A DNA stretch of 64,000 nucleotides from Zygaena filipendulae. Taxonomy: Eukaryota; Arthropoda; Insecta; Lepidoptera; Zygaenidae. Made by a program: the position numbers and the translations under genes. The stretch spans positions 10,830,501-10,894,500 of the forward strand of contig OU015659.1 of the NCBI GenBank assembly GCA_907165275.2, in the 5' to 3' direction. The notes beneath the pieces are model-generated. The model worked only from the letters and a program-made list of their open reading frames with translations, did no database searches and had not been told where the DNA came from. Position 1 is the first letter of the stretch. Every line of letters starts with the position of its first letter. Shown here piece after piece: positions 1 to 11,800 of this stretch.

Positions 1-638
1 TTATTACGGCTCTGTGAGTACTAGCCCTTAGAGCCATTGACTTTGTTATATTTATAATGTTGCCACATGATTGCCACCAAACGTACCAAAGTACTTATTT
101 TGGAGAAAAATATGGGAAAACCTGATTTTTTTACAAAATTTAAACCATGCTCTTACATCAAAACTCATTTCACAGATATTTCAATACTTGGAACATAAAT
201 TGCCAATTAATTTGATGATACAAACTATTGAAATTTTCTTTGGTCCTAGAAAATGGTAATATTTTACGTGTCAAGTCAAATATTGAGTATGTCATTGCCA
301 AACTTGGTTTTTGTCTGTTGTGTCTTCAGTCACTTTTCAGCATCTATGAACTGCAAGAGAACCTCAGAAGAGATAGGAAGAGAACCATGTTTTAAATTGG
401 GGAACTATCTCAGAGGAACGATCTAACATTGTCATTGGCGTTTTAGATGAAGAGATTTTTACTAATGAAACATTGTCATTGGCAAATTATAATTATAGAC
501 GCCATTATTAAACAAGAAGAAGATAATTTGGCATGGGTTTTATTACCCATTCACAATTCAATAGAAGAAATAATAGGTACATAATATGGCTTACTTTATT
601 TTCGACTGATAAAGCGTCAGATCTTTTTTCATGAGGTA
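1..638. other. AT-rich sequence, no gene recognised
   Basis: No open frame resembling a known protein and no clear repeat was seen. It lies just beyond the Harbinger-type fragments and may be decayed flank of the same element. Confidence 0.4.
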
Positions 639-870
639 TTACCTCAGAGTAAATATGGGTATTACTGTGCTTAATTCTTGCACTAGTCTTTGACCAATGA
701 TTGACCAATGATATGCTGAGGCGATTGTCTTCTGAAAATCCTTTTCCGTCATTTGAAAAGGTTTGTTAGCTAATATACGCATTTCGGCTCGTCGTCGACG
801 ATTATCAGCAGCGTCTGCTTGATTAGCAAGATCTAAAAGGAGCCATGACATGCCTAAACTCATATTAAAA
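639..870 (-). pseudogene. PIF/Harbinger (HARBI1-like) transposase fragment A
   Basis: On the minus strand a short frame reads a hydrophobic leader followed by an arginine cluster (DNRRRRAEMR), similar to the N-terminal region of HARBI1-type nucleases. It is about 75 codons, far shorter than a complete transposase of 350-400 aa, with no catalytic motif. The outer 36 bp (about 835-870) recur nearly unchanged at 2040-2075, next to fragment B. That suggests two copies or a rearranged element. The assignment of this piece alone is weak and leans on its neighbour. Confidence 0.4.
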
Positions 871-950
871 TCTCTTTCATATAAGGTAATTATTGATTCT
901 AAGGCATAGTATTAAACAAATATACCAAAGTAGGTACCAAATAAATACAA

Positions 951-1118
951 TGGATAACAAAATCTGATTCTGTGATTATTAAATTGTAATGCCTATTAAT
1001 TAAGTAGTTGTATTAGTCATAAGGAAAAGAAAAATTTTTGTTACAGCAATATTAGTATTAAGCATTTTAAAATATAGCTGCCAATTAAAATGGATAACAA
1101 AAGTCTGATTCTGTGATT
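951..1118. repeat. Short direct repeat pair between Harbinger fragments
   Basis: The block TGGATAACAAAATCTGATTC at 951 recurs with one extra base at 1091 (TGGATAACAAAAGTCTGATT), followed in both by CTGTGATT. The copies are about 140 bp apart and may be subterminal repeats of the decayed element. Confidence 0.5.
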
Positions 1119-1459
1119 GTTGTAATTGTGATTTTAGAAATAAACACTACCTTTAATATTATTTGTATTATTGTTAGTGTTGAATCCCCCATATCAATAT
1201 TATCAATGACTTTGAGAAGTTCTCTTTGTTAAAAAAGGGTTTAGATGATTTTTTTTACTAGTTTATCCAGATAGGTGTGATCCCTATAAACTCTGCTGCT
1301 GAAACACAGCAGGGTTGTGGCAGACAGACATTTTGCATTGAGATAAGTGCCAAAAGACATTCACACTTTACCAAAAATAGTGTCATACCAATGATAATCC
1401 TCGGGAAATAAATTAAACCAAACAAAGCTGGGTGTTACTTCATTTTATTTAACAAGTTT

Positions 1460-2075
1460 GCAAATTCTCAAAACATACTGAGAAAAAACATTATCTCTCC
1501 ATTATTATATTTTTCATTAATATAGCAATTAAGAGGATGATCCCGCCACACAATGGAGTCATGGGTTGATCCTGGACTACTAGGATCTATACACAATATA
1601 TTAAGGTTTGCATCACATATCTGAAAATACAATAATGAATTAGTTAACTGTGCCAATTATCATCTGTTTTGATTACTTGATGTGATTGATTGACAAACAT
1701 GTAATAGGTAAATGCACAATGATTACTTTCATCTATACATACAAAGTAGGTACACTTACTATCATTACATTTAATGAGTGGTATCCTTTTCTATTGAAAT
1801 ACCATTCTTCATATAATGTAGGCCTAATAATGGCCACAAGTGTCCCATCAATACAGCCTATAATGCCAGATATTTTAAATTTATCATAAAATTATAATAG
1901 AATTAATGTAAGCACATCGTAAAAGTGAGTTGTTGACGTTGTGTACTTGTGTTTTAAGTACTAATAAGTACTATTAATTATGTTGTTTTATAATAATAAT
2001 CTACAGCCCGTAGATGACCATAAGGCCTTTCCAGTAAAGATCTAAAAGGAGCCATGACATGCCTAAACTCATGTT
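1460..2075 (-). pseudogene. PIF/Harbinger (HARBI1-like) transposase fragment B
   Basis: Reading the minus strand, about 1876-1835 encodes GIIGCIDGTLVAII. About 1640-1540 encodes CDANLNILCID followed by PGSTHDSIVWRD. These are the two best-known blocks around the first and second catalytic aspartates of the HARBI1/PIF DDE nuclease family (GxIGxIDGTH and CDxNxxxxxxxxxxPGSxHDS). The fragments are in different frames and separated by about 190 bp without coding sense, so the gene is dead. No complete DDE triad is present. The 5' edge (2040-2075) duplicates the edge of fragment A. Confidence 0.75.
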
Positions 2076-3070
2076 AAAATATAATATAGGTATAATTTAT
2101 GAAAGATAATTTCAATTTCACTTGTAAATAAAACGCAAAACCCACTTTCAAAAATGCACAACTACTAAAAAAGGAACTTTTGTTCAACGACTCCCCAGTC
2201 GCAAATTTTGACATCTAATCGTTTCGAATCTATCGAGCAAATACGTCAAAAATTTGCAGAATATCGAAAGCGAAAAGTTCAAATTCGATTTACGTTCGAC
2301 TTTCATACGCGAATACGAATTTACGCTAAAACGATTCGTCAATCGGACTTCGATAGGATCGTTTCTACTTTAAGAAAATTTTTGTTACGAGAATAGCAAA
2401 ACCCGTTTTGAGAGCTGAATCGCAGCGATATCGCTCAGATTTTATTACGAAAATTAGCTGGTCGCCTCGTAGGCTACTTCAGTGACAAGTTATTTGAATA
2501 AGCCGAATCGCAAATAAACGTGCATTTATAAAAAAAAATGTTCATGCAAATGTAAATGTGTGTGTAATTTAGGTACTTACAATCTGATTTTGACACGGTC
2601 ACCCGTTTTGAATATAAGTCGTTTGTTTCGGGGAATACCCTGAATTTTTGTTAGCTATTATGTAACCGAATTTAAAACGAAATAAAGCAATACGTATTTT
2701 CATTGTGAATAATGACTACCGTAATTATCTGTAGTATACTGAATGAAATAGTTCAAAGAAATTATAGTAATTTTATGCCACTTTCACCTTGTACAACTTC
2801 TCTGATTGTTGTTGTTCGTAATATTTAAAACTACTTTAGTTACACTTTGGAAGTTTCTGTAATTAGTCGTTTCTATACAAAATGGGTAAACACGGTAAAT
2901 AATTAAATATATAAAACATTATCGTGATGAGTGGGTGAAATTACCAGCATTTAAAAGTAAGTAAAAACTTATGCTTTCTTTCTAAGGTTTCCTGTAAAGT
3001 AGGTATATTGGGCTACTTTAGGCTACTTTATGCATGAGAGATGGCGATATTAGGCAATGCACTATTGGCA
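2076..3070. other. Intergenic AT-rich sequence with possible promoter side of the CDK2AP1-like gene
   Basis: No protein-like frame was recognised. A 62-codon frame at 2208-2396 matches nothing known. The right edge approaches the inferred 5' UTR of the CDK2AP1-like gene; no TATA box stands out. Confidence 0.3.
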
Positions 3071-3389
3071 ACACTGGATTTAGGTTTTGTTGAAGTTGCG
3101 AGTTGTTTGTAATTTAGAATTTGGTACAGATTTTTATTTAACTATCTTATTTGCAATTCTGTAAGATATAGCAAAACATTCCAGTGCTTCTACTGCCATC
3201 AGTGATAGTTGGATTAATTGGTCGAGCGTAAACTTGGAGGTGACCGATTTCGGTAGGTAGAAATTCCTGCGTTGCCGAGTCCTACTTTTCCTTTATTTCC
3301 GTAAAAAATTCTATAACATTTTCATATATCGCGTTACGTTTGAACCGTTTATCTTTTGTGTGTTGTTTTTCATTGTTTAACTTTAATTG

Positions 3390-3463
3390 GTAAGTCTCTG
3401 TTTTTTATTTCATATTTTCGATGATCTATTGTTATTCTAAGACATGCGGCATGTTTTTTTTAG
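3390..3463 (+). other. 5' UTR intron of the CDK2AP1-like gene
   Basis: A GTAAGT donor begins at 3390. A pyrimidine-rich stretch ends in TTTTTTTAG at 3463, three bases before the ATG at 3466. The 74-bp length suits a small insect intron. Removing it makes the ATG at 3421 intronic and leaves 3466 as the start. Confidence 0.6.
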
Positions 3464-3465
3464 CT

Positions 3466-3816
3466 ATGGAAGCAATGGACATTCAAGCTGTTGAGTCCAA
3501 GTTGAGTGACGTCACCGTGACTGCGATCCCTATGACCGGCAAGAGTGTCCACAAAGATATTGGCCATGGGGCTAATAGTCACGCGACAATATCGTCGGTT
3601 CCCGCTGCTTCGCCTTCCTCGGTTGGCAAGGATAAAGATAATGGTACTTCAAAGTATGCCCAGCTGCTAGCTGTCATTGAGGAAATGGGTAAAGAAGTAC
3701 GACCCAGTTACTCAGGTAGTCGTAGCTCAGCTGAACGTCTCAAACGAGGCATAGTGCATGCTAGAATCCTAGTGAGAGAATGTCTCATTGAAACCGAAAG
3801 ATCTGCACGCCAGTAA
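3466..3816 (+). CDS. CDK2AP1: CDK2-associated protein 1/2 (DOC-1) family protein
   Basis: The 116-aa product is close in size to human CDK2AP1 (115 aa). The first 60 residues are low-complexity Ser/Thr/Ala-rich. Residues 62-116 form the conserved DOC-1 domain, with [35 protein letters not shown] and [15 protein letters not shown] matching the vertebrate family almost residue for residue. Cys106 sits where human Cys105, linked to dimer formation, is found. Family members bind and restrain CDK2 and are small subunits of the NuRD chromatin complex; nuclear action is expected. The start at 3466 is preferred because the upstream in-frame ATG at 3421 lies inside an apparent 5' UTR intron. The coding region is uninterrupted. 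Confidence 0.9.
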   Translation: MEAMDIQAVESKLSDVTVTAIPMTGKSVHKDIGHGANSHATISSVPAASPSSVGKDKDNGTSKYAQLLAVIEEMGKEVRPSYSGSRSSAERLKRGIVHARILVRECLIETERSARQ

Positions 3817-5492
3817 TTGTCAGAGATGGCATTGAAAGTTGAAACAGTCAATTTATTAGAGTACCTCTATCTCGATATTTGCCACTGGTATTAAATTTTA
3901 CCTTATAATTGTCAGGATGATAAAACTTTCTTTGGTAAGTAATTTTTGAGTTCATTACAGATTCAAGGTCAGTATCAATGGTTAGTATAATAAGATGCAA
4001 TTATGTGGACAATACCCTATTTCAAAATGTCATGAATCTCTCAAATCAATTGTATTTACTATCATAACAAAGATCTTGACTCAACTATACTTAATTTGAA
4101 TAAAAACATTTTTATGTAGACAATCTATTGAAATGGCAACATAAATATAATATATATACAGTAGCTTACAGTTGAATAGGTTGAGTATTAGGAATGACTT
4201 GTCTTGTACCAGACTGAAGAACCTGATGATTAGCCATGAGTAAGCTACTGTCTGTAATACATTACAGACTTTTGAATTCAACTATTTGGAATGTTATTTG
4301 TGATAATATTTTCATTTTTACATTGATAATTGTAATTAATAATAATAAATAATATAATGATTGTGTAATTACAGATTTTAACATAATGTTCTCTGACAAA
4401 GAGTTGATTAAGTCTAATTTATTATTAAATAAAAATATATAATTCAGGGTACTTAGACTTAAAAAAAAACAATATTAAAAGATATTTTTTAAATATTTAG
4501 TGTACCTCGTTTATTTGAAATGGGAAATAAGGATTTCAAGAAAATAATTTGTCTCAAGATTTGTATAGTTTTATCGGGCATGTTAAAATCTTTTGCCATT
4601 GATATTAAAACAAAAACTGATATAATGTAACTTGTATGTCCTGAATGAACGCAGGCTGTGATGGCAAACATTTATTGTGAACAACTACCTCAGACACAAA
4701 TGAAATATTATTATAAATAAATGATTAATGCTTTTAAGTAAATGTGGTGTATTTTAAGCAGTCAACTACAGTCACCAGCAAAATGGCCAGCCATGTTTTA
4801 GGCTTAGTAGTTAGCATTGACATCCTGGCTGTTTTAAGCATTATTTTAATCAGTAGTCACAGATTAAATAGAATTAAATGATATTAGAAACATACCACAA
4901 ACCAGTAGTTTAATATTAAACATTTTACAGTGTTACTACGAAACATATTTGTAATAAAGTAGTAGTGATTATAATTTTGGTATTGTCTTTAAGTTTTAGC
5001 TTAGAGTTAACTAAGAAAATATAAAACAGTCAGTTACCTGGAAATTAGTGAAACTTGGTCTTTGAATTGTTTTACCATTTAGCGATACCTATAAAACATT
5101 AAATATATTTTTTTTGTCAATTATGATGAAAATTTGCTAAATGCCGGTTTTAAATAGACCCTAATTAAATTTAAAACATGCTCATAATTTAATGTTTACT
5201 TCTTCAGATTAGTTTGATTAGACTTAATATAGGGAAACATGCTCATAAAATTTTGCTGATTATGATTTCATGATATTTTTAAGTTGTATATATATAATAC
5301 ATCATATTAGGTTTATATAACAGTAAAAATAAATATTATTATAATATAATAATTAAATTTTTACTAATTCAATTAAAATAATGTGAAGAAATTTGTTTGA
5401 AATTTAAATTAGTTTGTGGTGAAATTACTCAATAAAATATTATTTAAACATTATCATATAAAGTGGGATACCTATGCTGAGTAATATCGTAT
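3817..5492. other. 3' flank of the CDK2AP1-like gene and AT-rich spacer
   Basis: The first few hundred bases are presumably 3' UTR; AATAAA-like signals occur near 4340-4345 and 4428. Beyond that only AT-rich sequence with short unrelated frames was seen. Confidence 0.35.
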
Positions 5493-5696
5493 TTAAGGAC
5501 GATTTATATTACTTAGCATAGAAAAATTCAGTTGTTGGTTGCTATGTTTATTTTTTTTTAATAATATGAGGAATGTGGCTGTGTGGCGATAGCAGCGTTT
5601 CTGGTCCGTCGTGGAACTTAGTGACCCATAGACCATAGCATAGTGGATGTTAGGCCGAACTGCCGTGATGTATACTTTATAGGTTAACTTTAGCAT
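5493..5696 (-). pseudogene. Possible non-LTR reverse transcriptase C-terminal scrap
   Basis: A 67-codon minus frame contains LKLTYKVYITAVRPNIHYAM, resembling the thumb-region block of RTE/jockey reverse transcriptases (x-L-Y-x-T-x-V-R-P-x-x-x-Y-x). It is far too short to be active and only one block matches. It could be chance similarity. Confidence 0.25.
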
Positions 5697-6814
5697 TAAG
5701 AAAGAAATTACGAAATAGTTTTTAAATTTATGAAATAAGTTACCATTTTTAATAGTAATTATTATAATGTACTTACATAAATGTTATTATAACTAGTTAT
5801 TGTGATCCCTCAAATGTCCATATTAATTTTTATTTTATTGTATACTTACACGAAAAATTAGTTCTACAGTTTATAAAAAAAGACACATTGCTATGTTAAG
5901 TTCTAAAGGTTAAAAAGAACTCTGTTATGTATACGTATCTCTTACTATATAAAGTACGCCTATATAGTCTGCTCTTAGTCTTAACACACATAAACTTACT
6001 TATGACCCAGACCATGGACTTGCTACAATTCTTTTCTTTCGTATTATTATCGACCAAAAAACATAGTTGAAAGAATTAAGGTCGAGTTTTCATTGAACGT
6101 ACGATATGCCTACGCAGTACGCACAAAGTTCGACAGTGTTTCTTCGAATTTGGAGTTCGATATACTAAACTATGAAAGGAGTTCCATGTTTCTTATTTTG
6201 GGTATCATTCGAATCCAGAATTCCTGAGCCATCAATGAGTGCATCATGCATGTACGCTCTTCTTTATTGGCACTTCCCTGAACGTAAACATCGAAATTTT
6301 TATCAAATGATTTCTGTCGCTTCGAGACTAAAAATATACACTACCTACTACAATTGTTTGAAACATCTATGAGTTGGTCTTGTGTGGGTTCAAGATTTCA
6401 ATTTTGAAGTATGAATATAAACCAGTCTAACGAAAAAACAATAAAACAACTCAAACTCAACTTTACGATTTAACAATTTTTAAACCTTAGTAAATGGTAC
6501 CAAACGAAACTTCTTTTTTCCATTAGATTTTGACTTAGGCCGTAAGTTTTTAGTGTTATGACTCGTGAACTAATGATCTACTTCCCAGCCAGATTAATAT
6601 TTAAGTAAAGAACCATGATGCAGTACAAATTATAATTATAATAACGATGTCGGGAAAATAAACATTATTGTTGAACTACAGAGTAGTGCGGTGGGAGAAA
6701 ACTCTTAGTCTGCTGTATTTATTGATGTATGGACTTATTTTTAAATAATATACATAAATAAATGGGTTTAAAACTATATTTCATCCTTTTTTCATTACTA
6801 CCCCTGATAAGGTG
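5697..6814. other. Intergenic sequence without recognised genes
   Basis: Contains a 66-codon frame at 6172-6372 with no recognisable domain, and AT-rich filler. No repeat family assigned. Confidence 0.3.
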
Positions 6815-6905
6815 TACCTACCTATGCAATTTTCATGATGATCGGTTGAGTCGATAAGGCCTGAAAGCGTTACAAACTTACATTCGCATTTATGTTAATT
6901 AGGTA
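6815..6905 (-). mobile_element. Helitron remnant, central part only
   Basis: The segment with CATGATGATCGGTTGAG and a nearby run ending CGTTACAAAC matches the middle of the window's minus-oriented Helitrons (compare 50278-50340). Both ends are lost. Confidence 0.5.
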
Positions 6906-7578
6906 ATTGAGATTTACTTGATCGCAGAACTCTACGATATATTGAGTAAAATGTGGCCTAGTAGGTATGTTGAATGAAATCTCAAAATCAGTTCGGTAGT
7001 GAAGAAGATTACCTCAAACTCCTTATTATATACGAACTTCGTGATTCCATCGACATCATTTTGGAGAATCGAGATCGCCCCAAGATGGCTTCTCCCTCTT
7101 AATAGAATAAAATATAAAATAGAAATCTACTCTTTATTGTACACCAAACATTATAACATACCTATATATATATTCACAAGAAATCTTATAAGTTCAATAA
7201 GGCATACAAAAGGCGGTCTTACCGCTTTACTAGCGATCTCCTCCAGACAACCTTTAGGTGGACAGGACTAGCAAAAATATTTATGTTAATTACCTACTTA
7301 GATGTCGATCCGGTGCAGTTAATTATGATGGTAAGCCGTGGTGGTAGATCTTCATCAGTCCGTCAAAGCAGTAATATCTTAATCTTATAAGTACTGAAAT
7401 TTCGACCTTAATTTTACCAAGTGTAAGGTCGAAAAGAGGTGATGGCAGGATCATTTATTAGTTACAAATTATTGTTATCCAATATTATTATTTCAAACTT
7501 AATTATATTAACAATATCTTTGGTGAATTTATTTAATTTTGACATAAAATGTAAATGTAATTTTTAAAGAGAAAATAA

Positions 7579-7600
7579 ATATCTATCTATCTATCTATCA
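7579..7600. repeat. (ATCT)n microsatellite
   Basis: About five ATCT units follow an AATAAAT-ending AT-rich tract, a common tail of insect retroposons. Confidence 0.8.
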
Positions 7601-7686
7601 CCGGAATTGACTTTTATACAGCGTCATAGCCAGAGAGAAGGTAATCACTACGCTAACACGACGTTAGGCCTTCCTATTTTCATATT

Positions 7687-7746
7687 GTCACGTGGTCAAG
7701 TAAAATAGTCCAATCCAAGGTCCAGTTTTGCATAACCACGTGACAT
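7687..7746. repeat. Small inverted repeat with E-box cores
   Basis: TGTCACGTGGTC at about 7686 is mirrored by ACCACGTGACA at about 7735, forming 10-11 bp arms around a 38-bp loop. Each arm contains CACGTG. It could be the centre of a decayed foldback element. Confidence 0.45.
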
Positions 7747-8198
7747 GAGGATTCCTTTCTTAGTTTTCTATGCGTTAATGATCATAGATTGTCAACTTGG
7801 CTAAGGGCGCTTAGCTAAAATATAATCGAACCGATGATCTCGGAAACAATAAACGAACGATGAACGATAAAGATTTTCTGAGTAGTTCCAAGAAAATCTT
7901 TATGTGAATATAAATAAAAAATAAGCGTTTACCGATGATTAGAGACGACCTTACACAATGCCGCACCGTTCCTGCATTGATAAGGGACTGATATACCCTT
8001 GTCGTATTTGGGGAGATCCTTATCGAGGTGTGAGTGGTGCAGTTAATAGCGCAGTTCGATTCGAGAGATCAGAGAACCAGTGATCAGTGATGTGTTGAGG
8101 GTCAAATCTCGTCGATCGTCGTCGTTGTCAATAATGATCGATCCTGATCTCATCCTATGTATGATGAAAAAGAAAAACTGGAGTGTTTTTATAAATTA

Positions 8199-8396
8199 CT
8201 AGCTGTGCCCCGCGGTTTCACCCCCGGTAATTTCGGAGTTCCCGCGGGAATTCCGGGATGAAAAGTACTCTATGTCCTTCTGTGTACCTCTGACAACATG
8301 CATGCCAAATTTGATCCAAATCCGTTGAGCCGTTTTTACGTGATTGAGTAACAAACATCCAAACATCCACACTTTCACATTTATAATATTAGTAGA
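8199..8396 (-). mobile_element. Non-autonomous Helitron, full length
   Basis: Reverse-complement reading starts TCTACTAATATTATAAATGT after an ATTC flank at 8396. It ends with the CCGGGGG/CCGCGGGG hairpin and CACAGCTAG at 8199, next to T on that strand. About 198 bp, non-coding, and upstream of DPH7. Confidence 0.85.
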
Positions 8397-8823
8397 ATAG
8401 TAGAATTGTTATAGGCTTTCATTGAAGATATACCTAGGAACTTAAGTCGCATTAAGAGTAACAGTTCAGAGTGTAGATACTTCACAGACGAATAAGAAAA
8501 CATACTGTTTCGAGGTTGCGCGTCTGTGAAAAGAAAAAATTCTTTTCGATCTTTTATTTTTTTATTCACGCAAAACTTCTAGGTGCAGCGTACTTAAGTA
8601 CGGTTTTATTTAAGGTTTTAAAAAAAGTGGTTTTTAGCTGCTTGGATTTAGTTACCGGAATTAATCGTTTTGTTCAATTGGTGCCAAAATTCTAAAATAT
8701 TATCATACCAATTTTGATTACGTATTTTATATTATACCTACTATTTTTATATTATTTTTTTTTAATGAATACCTACTATTGAATAAATCGACGTCAAACC
8801 CGTTTTTTTAGTTTCAGTGTGAA

Positions 8824-11800
8824 ATGGAGCTTGAAGGGCAATGGGAGGCGAAACTTCGCTGGAACACCGGCTACAACGCCGACTCAGTAGAGTGGTGTCC
8901 TGTGGAAACCTACCACGATGTTCTTGTCTGCGGAATCTACCATCTCGTTCAGAAAGACGGTAGGAAACAGTTCTATAATTTCTATAAGTAGGTTAAAATA
9001 CAATTTATGCTATGTGAAAATCGAATGAAAATTCGTTCAGAAGTTTCGGAGATAAGCGTGAACAGACAGATCAACAATTTTTTTTTAATCTTTCTTGTAC
9101 GCCCCCTCTTCATTTTTGGTAAATAATATTTAAAGTAGAGAAAGACACCCGGGTTTTACTCTTTTGCTTACCTATGTATGTATAATAAATGGACGCAGAT
9201 AAGCAATAACATGTTAACCCAGAAAATTAAGTTATTGATTAGGAACGTTTTTTAATTATTTGTTTACCTTATTACATTGCTTCAATATGTAACTAAATAT
9301 TGAACATAAAATATGTTAACACAAAATGGTGCTATACTTTTAAAATACGATTTACTCAAAATTTTTCCAGTGTGGGTTATTGCTTATCTATGTCCAAATA
9401 ATGTCTGGGTGACCGAGCTTCGCTCGTAGCGCCATCTGTTGTTAAGTAGAAAAGTAGTACCAAAAACTCATTTTTCATTGCCTGAAAACACGGACAAAAC
9501 GACGTTTTCTGAAAATGAAACCTAGCTAGATCGAATAATCGCCCCCGAAACCATGCGCATATCTACCAACTAAATTTTATGAAAATTGTTGGAGCCATTT
9601 CCGAGATTCACATTATAAATCTATACATATAATAAAATTGTACCTAACAGGTCGATGTCTCTACACGGGAGATAAATAAGAAAAAAATAAATTTAGGCGA
9701 CTATGAGTGATATAGAAGCCAAAAATACCGTTTTTAGAATTTTTGTCTGTCTGTCTGTATGTTTGTATTCGTGCTATGCAAAAACTGCTGCACCAAATTG
9801 AATGCGTTTTTTTTTGTTGTATTGCTAAGGGTCTAACTTAGATACTCGTGTTTCGATTTTTTCGAAATTCCATCTGGAACTCGAGATACTAAAAAAATGC
9901 TGGTCATCCTACTAATATTATAAATGTGAAAGTGTGGATGTTTGAATGTTTGTTACTCAATCACGCAAAAACGGCTGAACGGATTTGAATGAAATTTGGC
10001 ATGCACCTTGTCAGGGGTACAGAGAAGGACATAGGGTACTTTTTATACCGGAATTCCCACGGGAACTCCGAAATTATCGCGGGTGAAACCGCGGGGCACA
10101 GCTCGTACACATACAAGAATTGCTCGTTTATAGATAAATAGATGGATAAAGAAGATAACACGAGTGTTCGCGCTACCGCGATGACTGCGGCCGAGGCAAG
10201 TCTCCATTATTCTCAAATTGTCGAACGATAGATGATAGTAATGATGCTGCCCACACTTGTAAAATATGATCCTAATTTATTATTACATATCCTTACTAAT
10301 ATCACAGGTAATATAATTCTATACTTATTGTATTATGTAAATGCGAAAGTGAGTTTGTTTGTTTGTTACGCTTTCACGCCTCAACGGCTCATCATGAAAT
10401 TTTGCATACACGTTGTCAGGGATACAGAGAAGGACATTAGACAGGGTAATTTTCATCCCGGAAGCCCATTCCGGACTGACTAAATTTTTGTTTAAATTTT
10501 ACAGAAGAAAAAGACATCAAAGAGAGTCGTCTCGGTAGAATACATTTATTCCAAATCGACGGCAACACTGAGAAACTGACTCTAATGCAGACAATCGAAT
10601 CAGCAGGGATATTGGACCAGAAATGGTGCTATCACACAATACAGGGTGTTCCAGTTTTAGCGGCGGCATCTTCTACGGGAGAAATTATATTGTTCAAATT
10701 AATCAACGAGAGTGGACAGTTAACCTTGAAACTATGGTTAAAAGAGTGTATTGGTGAGACCAATATGGCGCTGTCGCTCGATTGGGCGACAAATAGAACC
10801 GCTTCAAACGAACCTATGCTCTTGGTCAGTTCCTTTTTAGGTGAAGTGCACATATGGAAGGTAGTGGGAGATGAATTGTTGAAGATTGGTGTGTGGAATG
10901 GGCATCAGCACCAAGCGTGGATAGGAGCGTTTAACTATTGGGACGATAATCTTTTTTATTCAGGTACGGATTATTAACAACCCATTTTGACAACATTCTG
11001 TCGGTAGGTACTTACTGTACTGGAATACTAACTTGAGGGATTTGTAAATGGAGGGATAGCTTTATATCAAGTCGGTTAATTAATTCTGACAATGGTAATA
11101 TACCTTAACATTACTGTCGTTGATCGCTTTGCCTTTACTAGTCCCTTCACGCATTTCAAGTGTCGTGTAAACGTACCTAAGTACTCCTCTGTTAAGCTGT
11201 CATTAGCTGGTGACGCGTGGTGTTCAACCATGAACTGTGTTTAACCATGAACTGTGTTCAACCACAGCTATGACGTTATTCGGTTAAAATTAGCTAAGTT
11301 TTTGAATCTAGATTCTAAAAATATAATAATTTACTTAAAATAAATAGAATTGTGCTACTGGAATTTAAACTAATTAAAAATATCTACACAAAAACGTATA
11401 CTACCTACAAAGCAAACATCACGCAATCTCAACGTAAAGCAAGGCATTACATCCCAATCCAAGAGAGGGAGGTATTAATATTGTATGAAACTCCCAAGGG
11501 AGTAAAGTGATTTGAGTTTGGAACGTTATATTTGTAGCGTTTTGTTTTCTTTTTGTGATGCATGTGGTGGCCAATTCTATTTTCGAAAAAACCCTCTGCC
11601 CGTGTAAAGAGGGTTTATGTCTCGCAGTAGGTATGAAAAGTAGAGTATGTACCTCGAGGATAAAGCCTGTTTTCGTCACTGGCAGCTTAAACCCCTCGCT
11701 TCACTCAGGACTATATAACTCCCCCGCTTTGCTCGGGAATTATATTTTAAATACCCTCGCTACGCTCGCGGATTAACTCTTAGAGTCCATCGTTATGCTC

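Noticed and set aside
3421..3465. Upstream ATG of the CDK2AP1-like gene
   Set aside because: Lies within a GTAAGT...TTTAG intron; the 15 extra residues are not family-like.
10232..10483. 83-codon frame in DPH7 intron 1
   Set aside because: It is a translation of a truncated Helitron.
11555..11776. 73-codon frame in DPH7 intron 2
   Set aside because: No homology recognised; repeated CTCGCT phrases keep it open.
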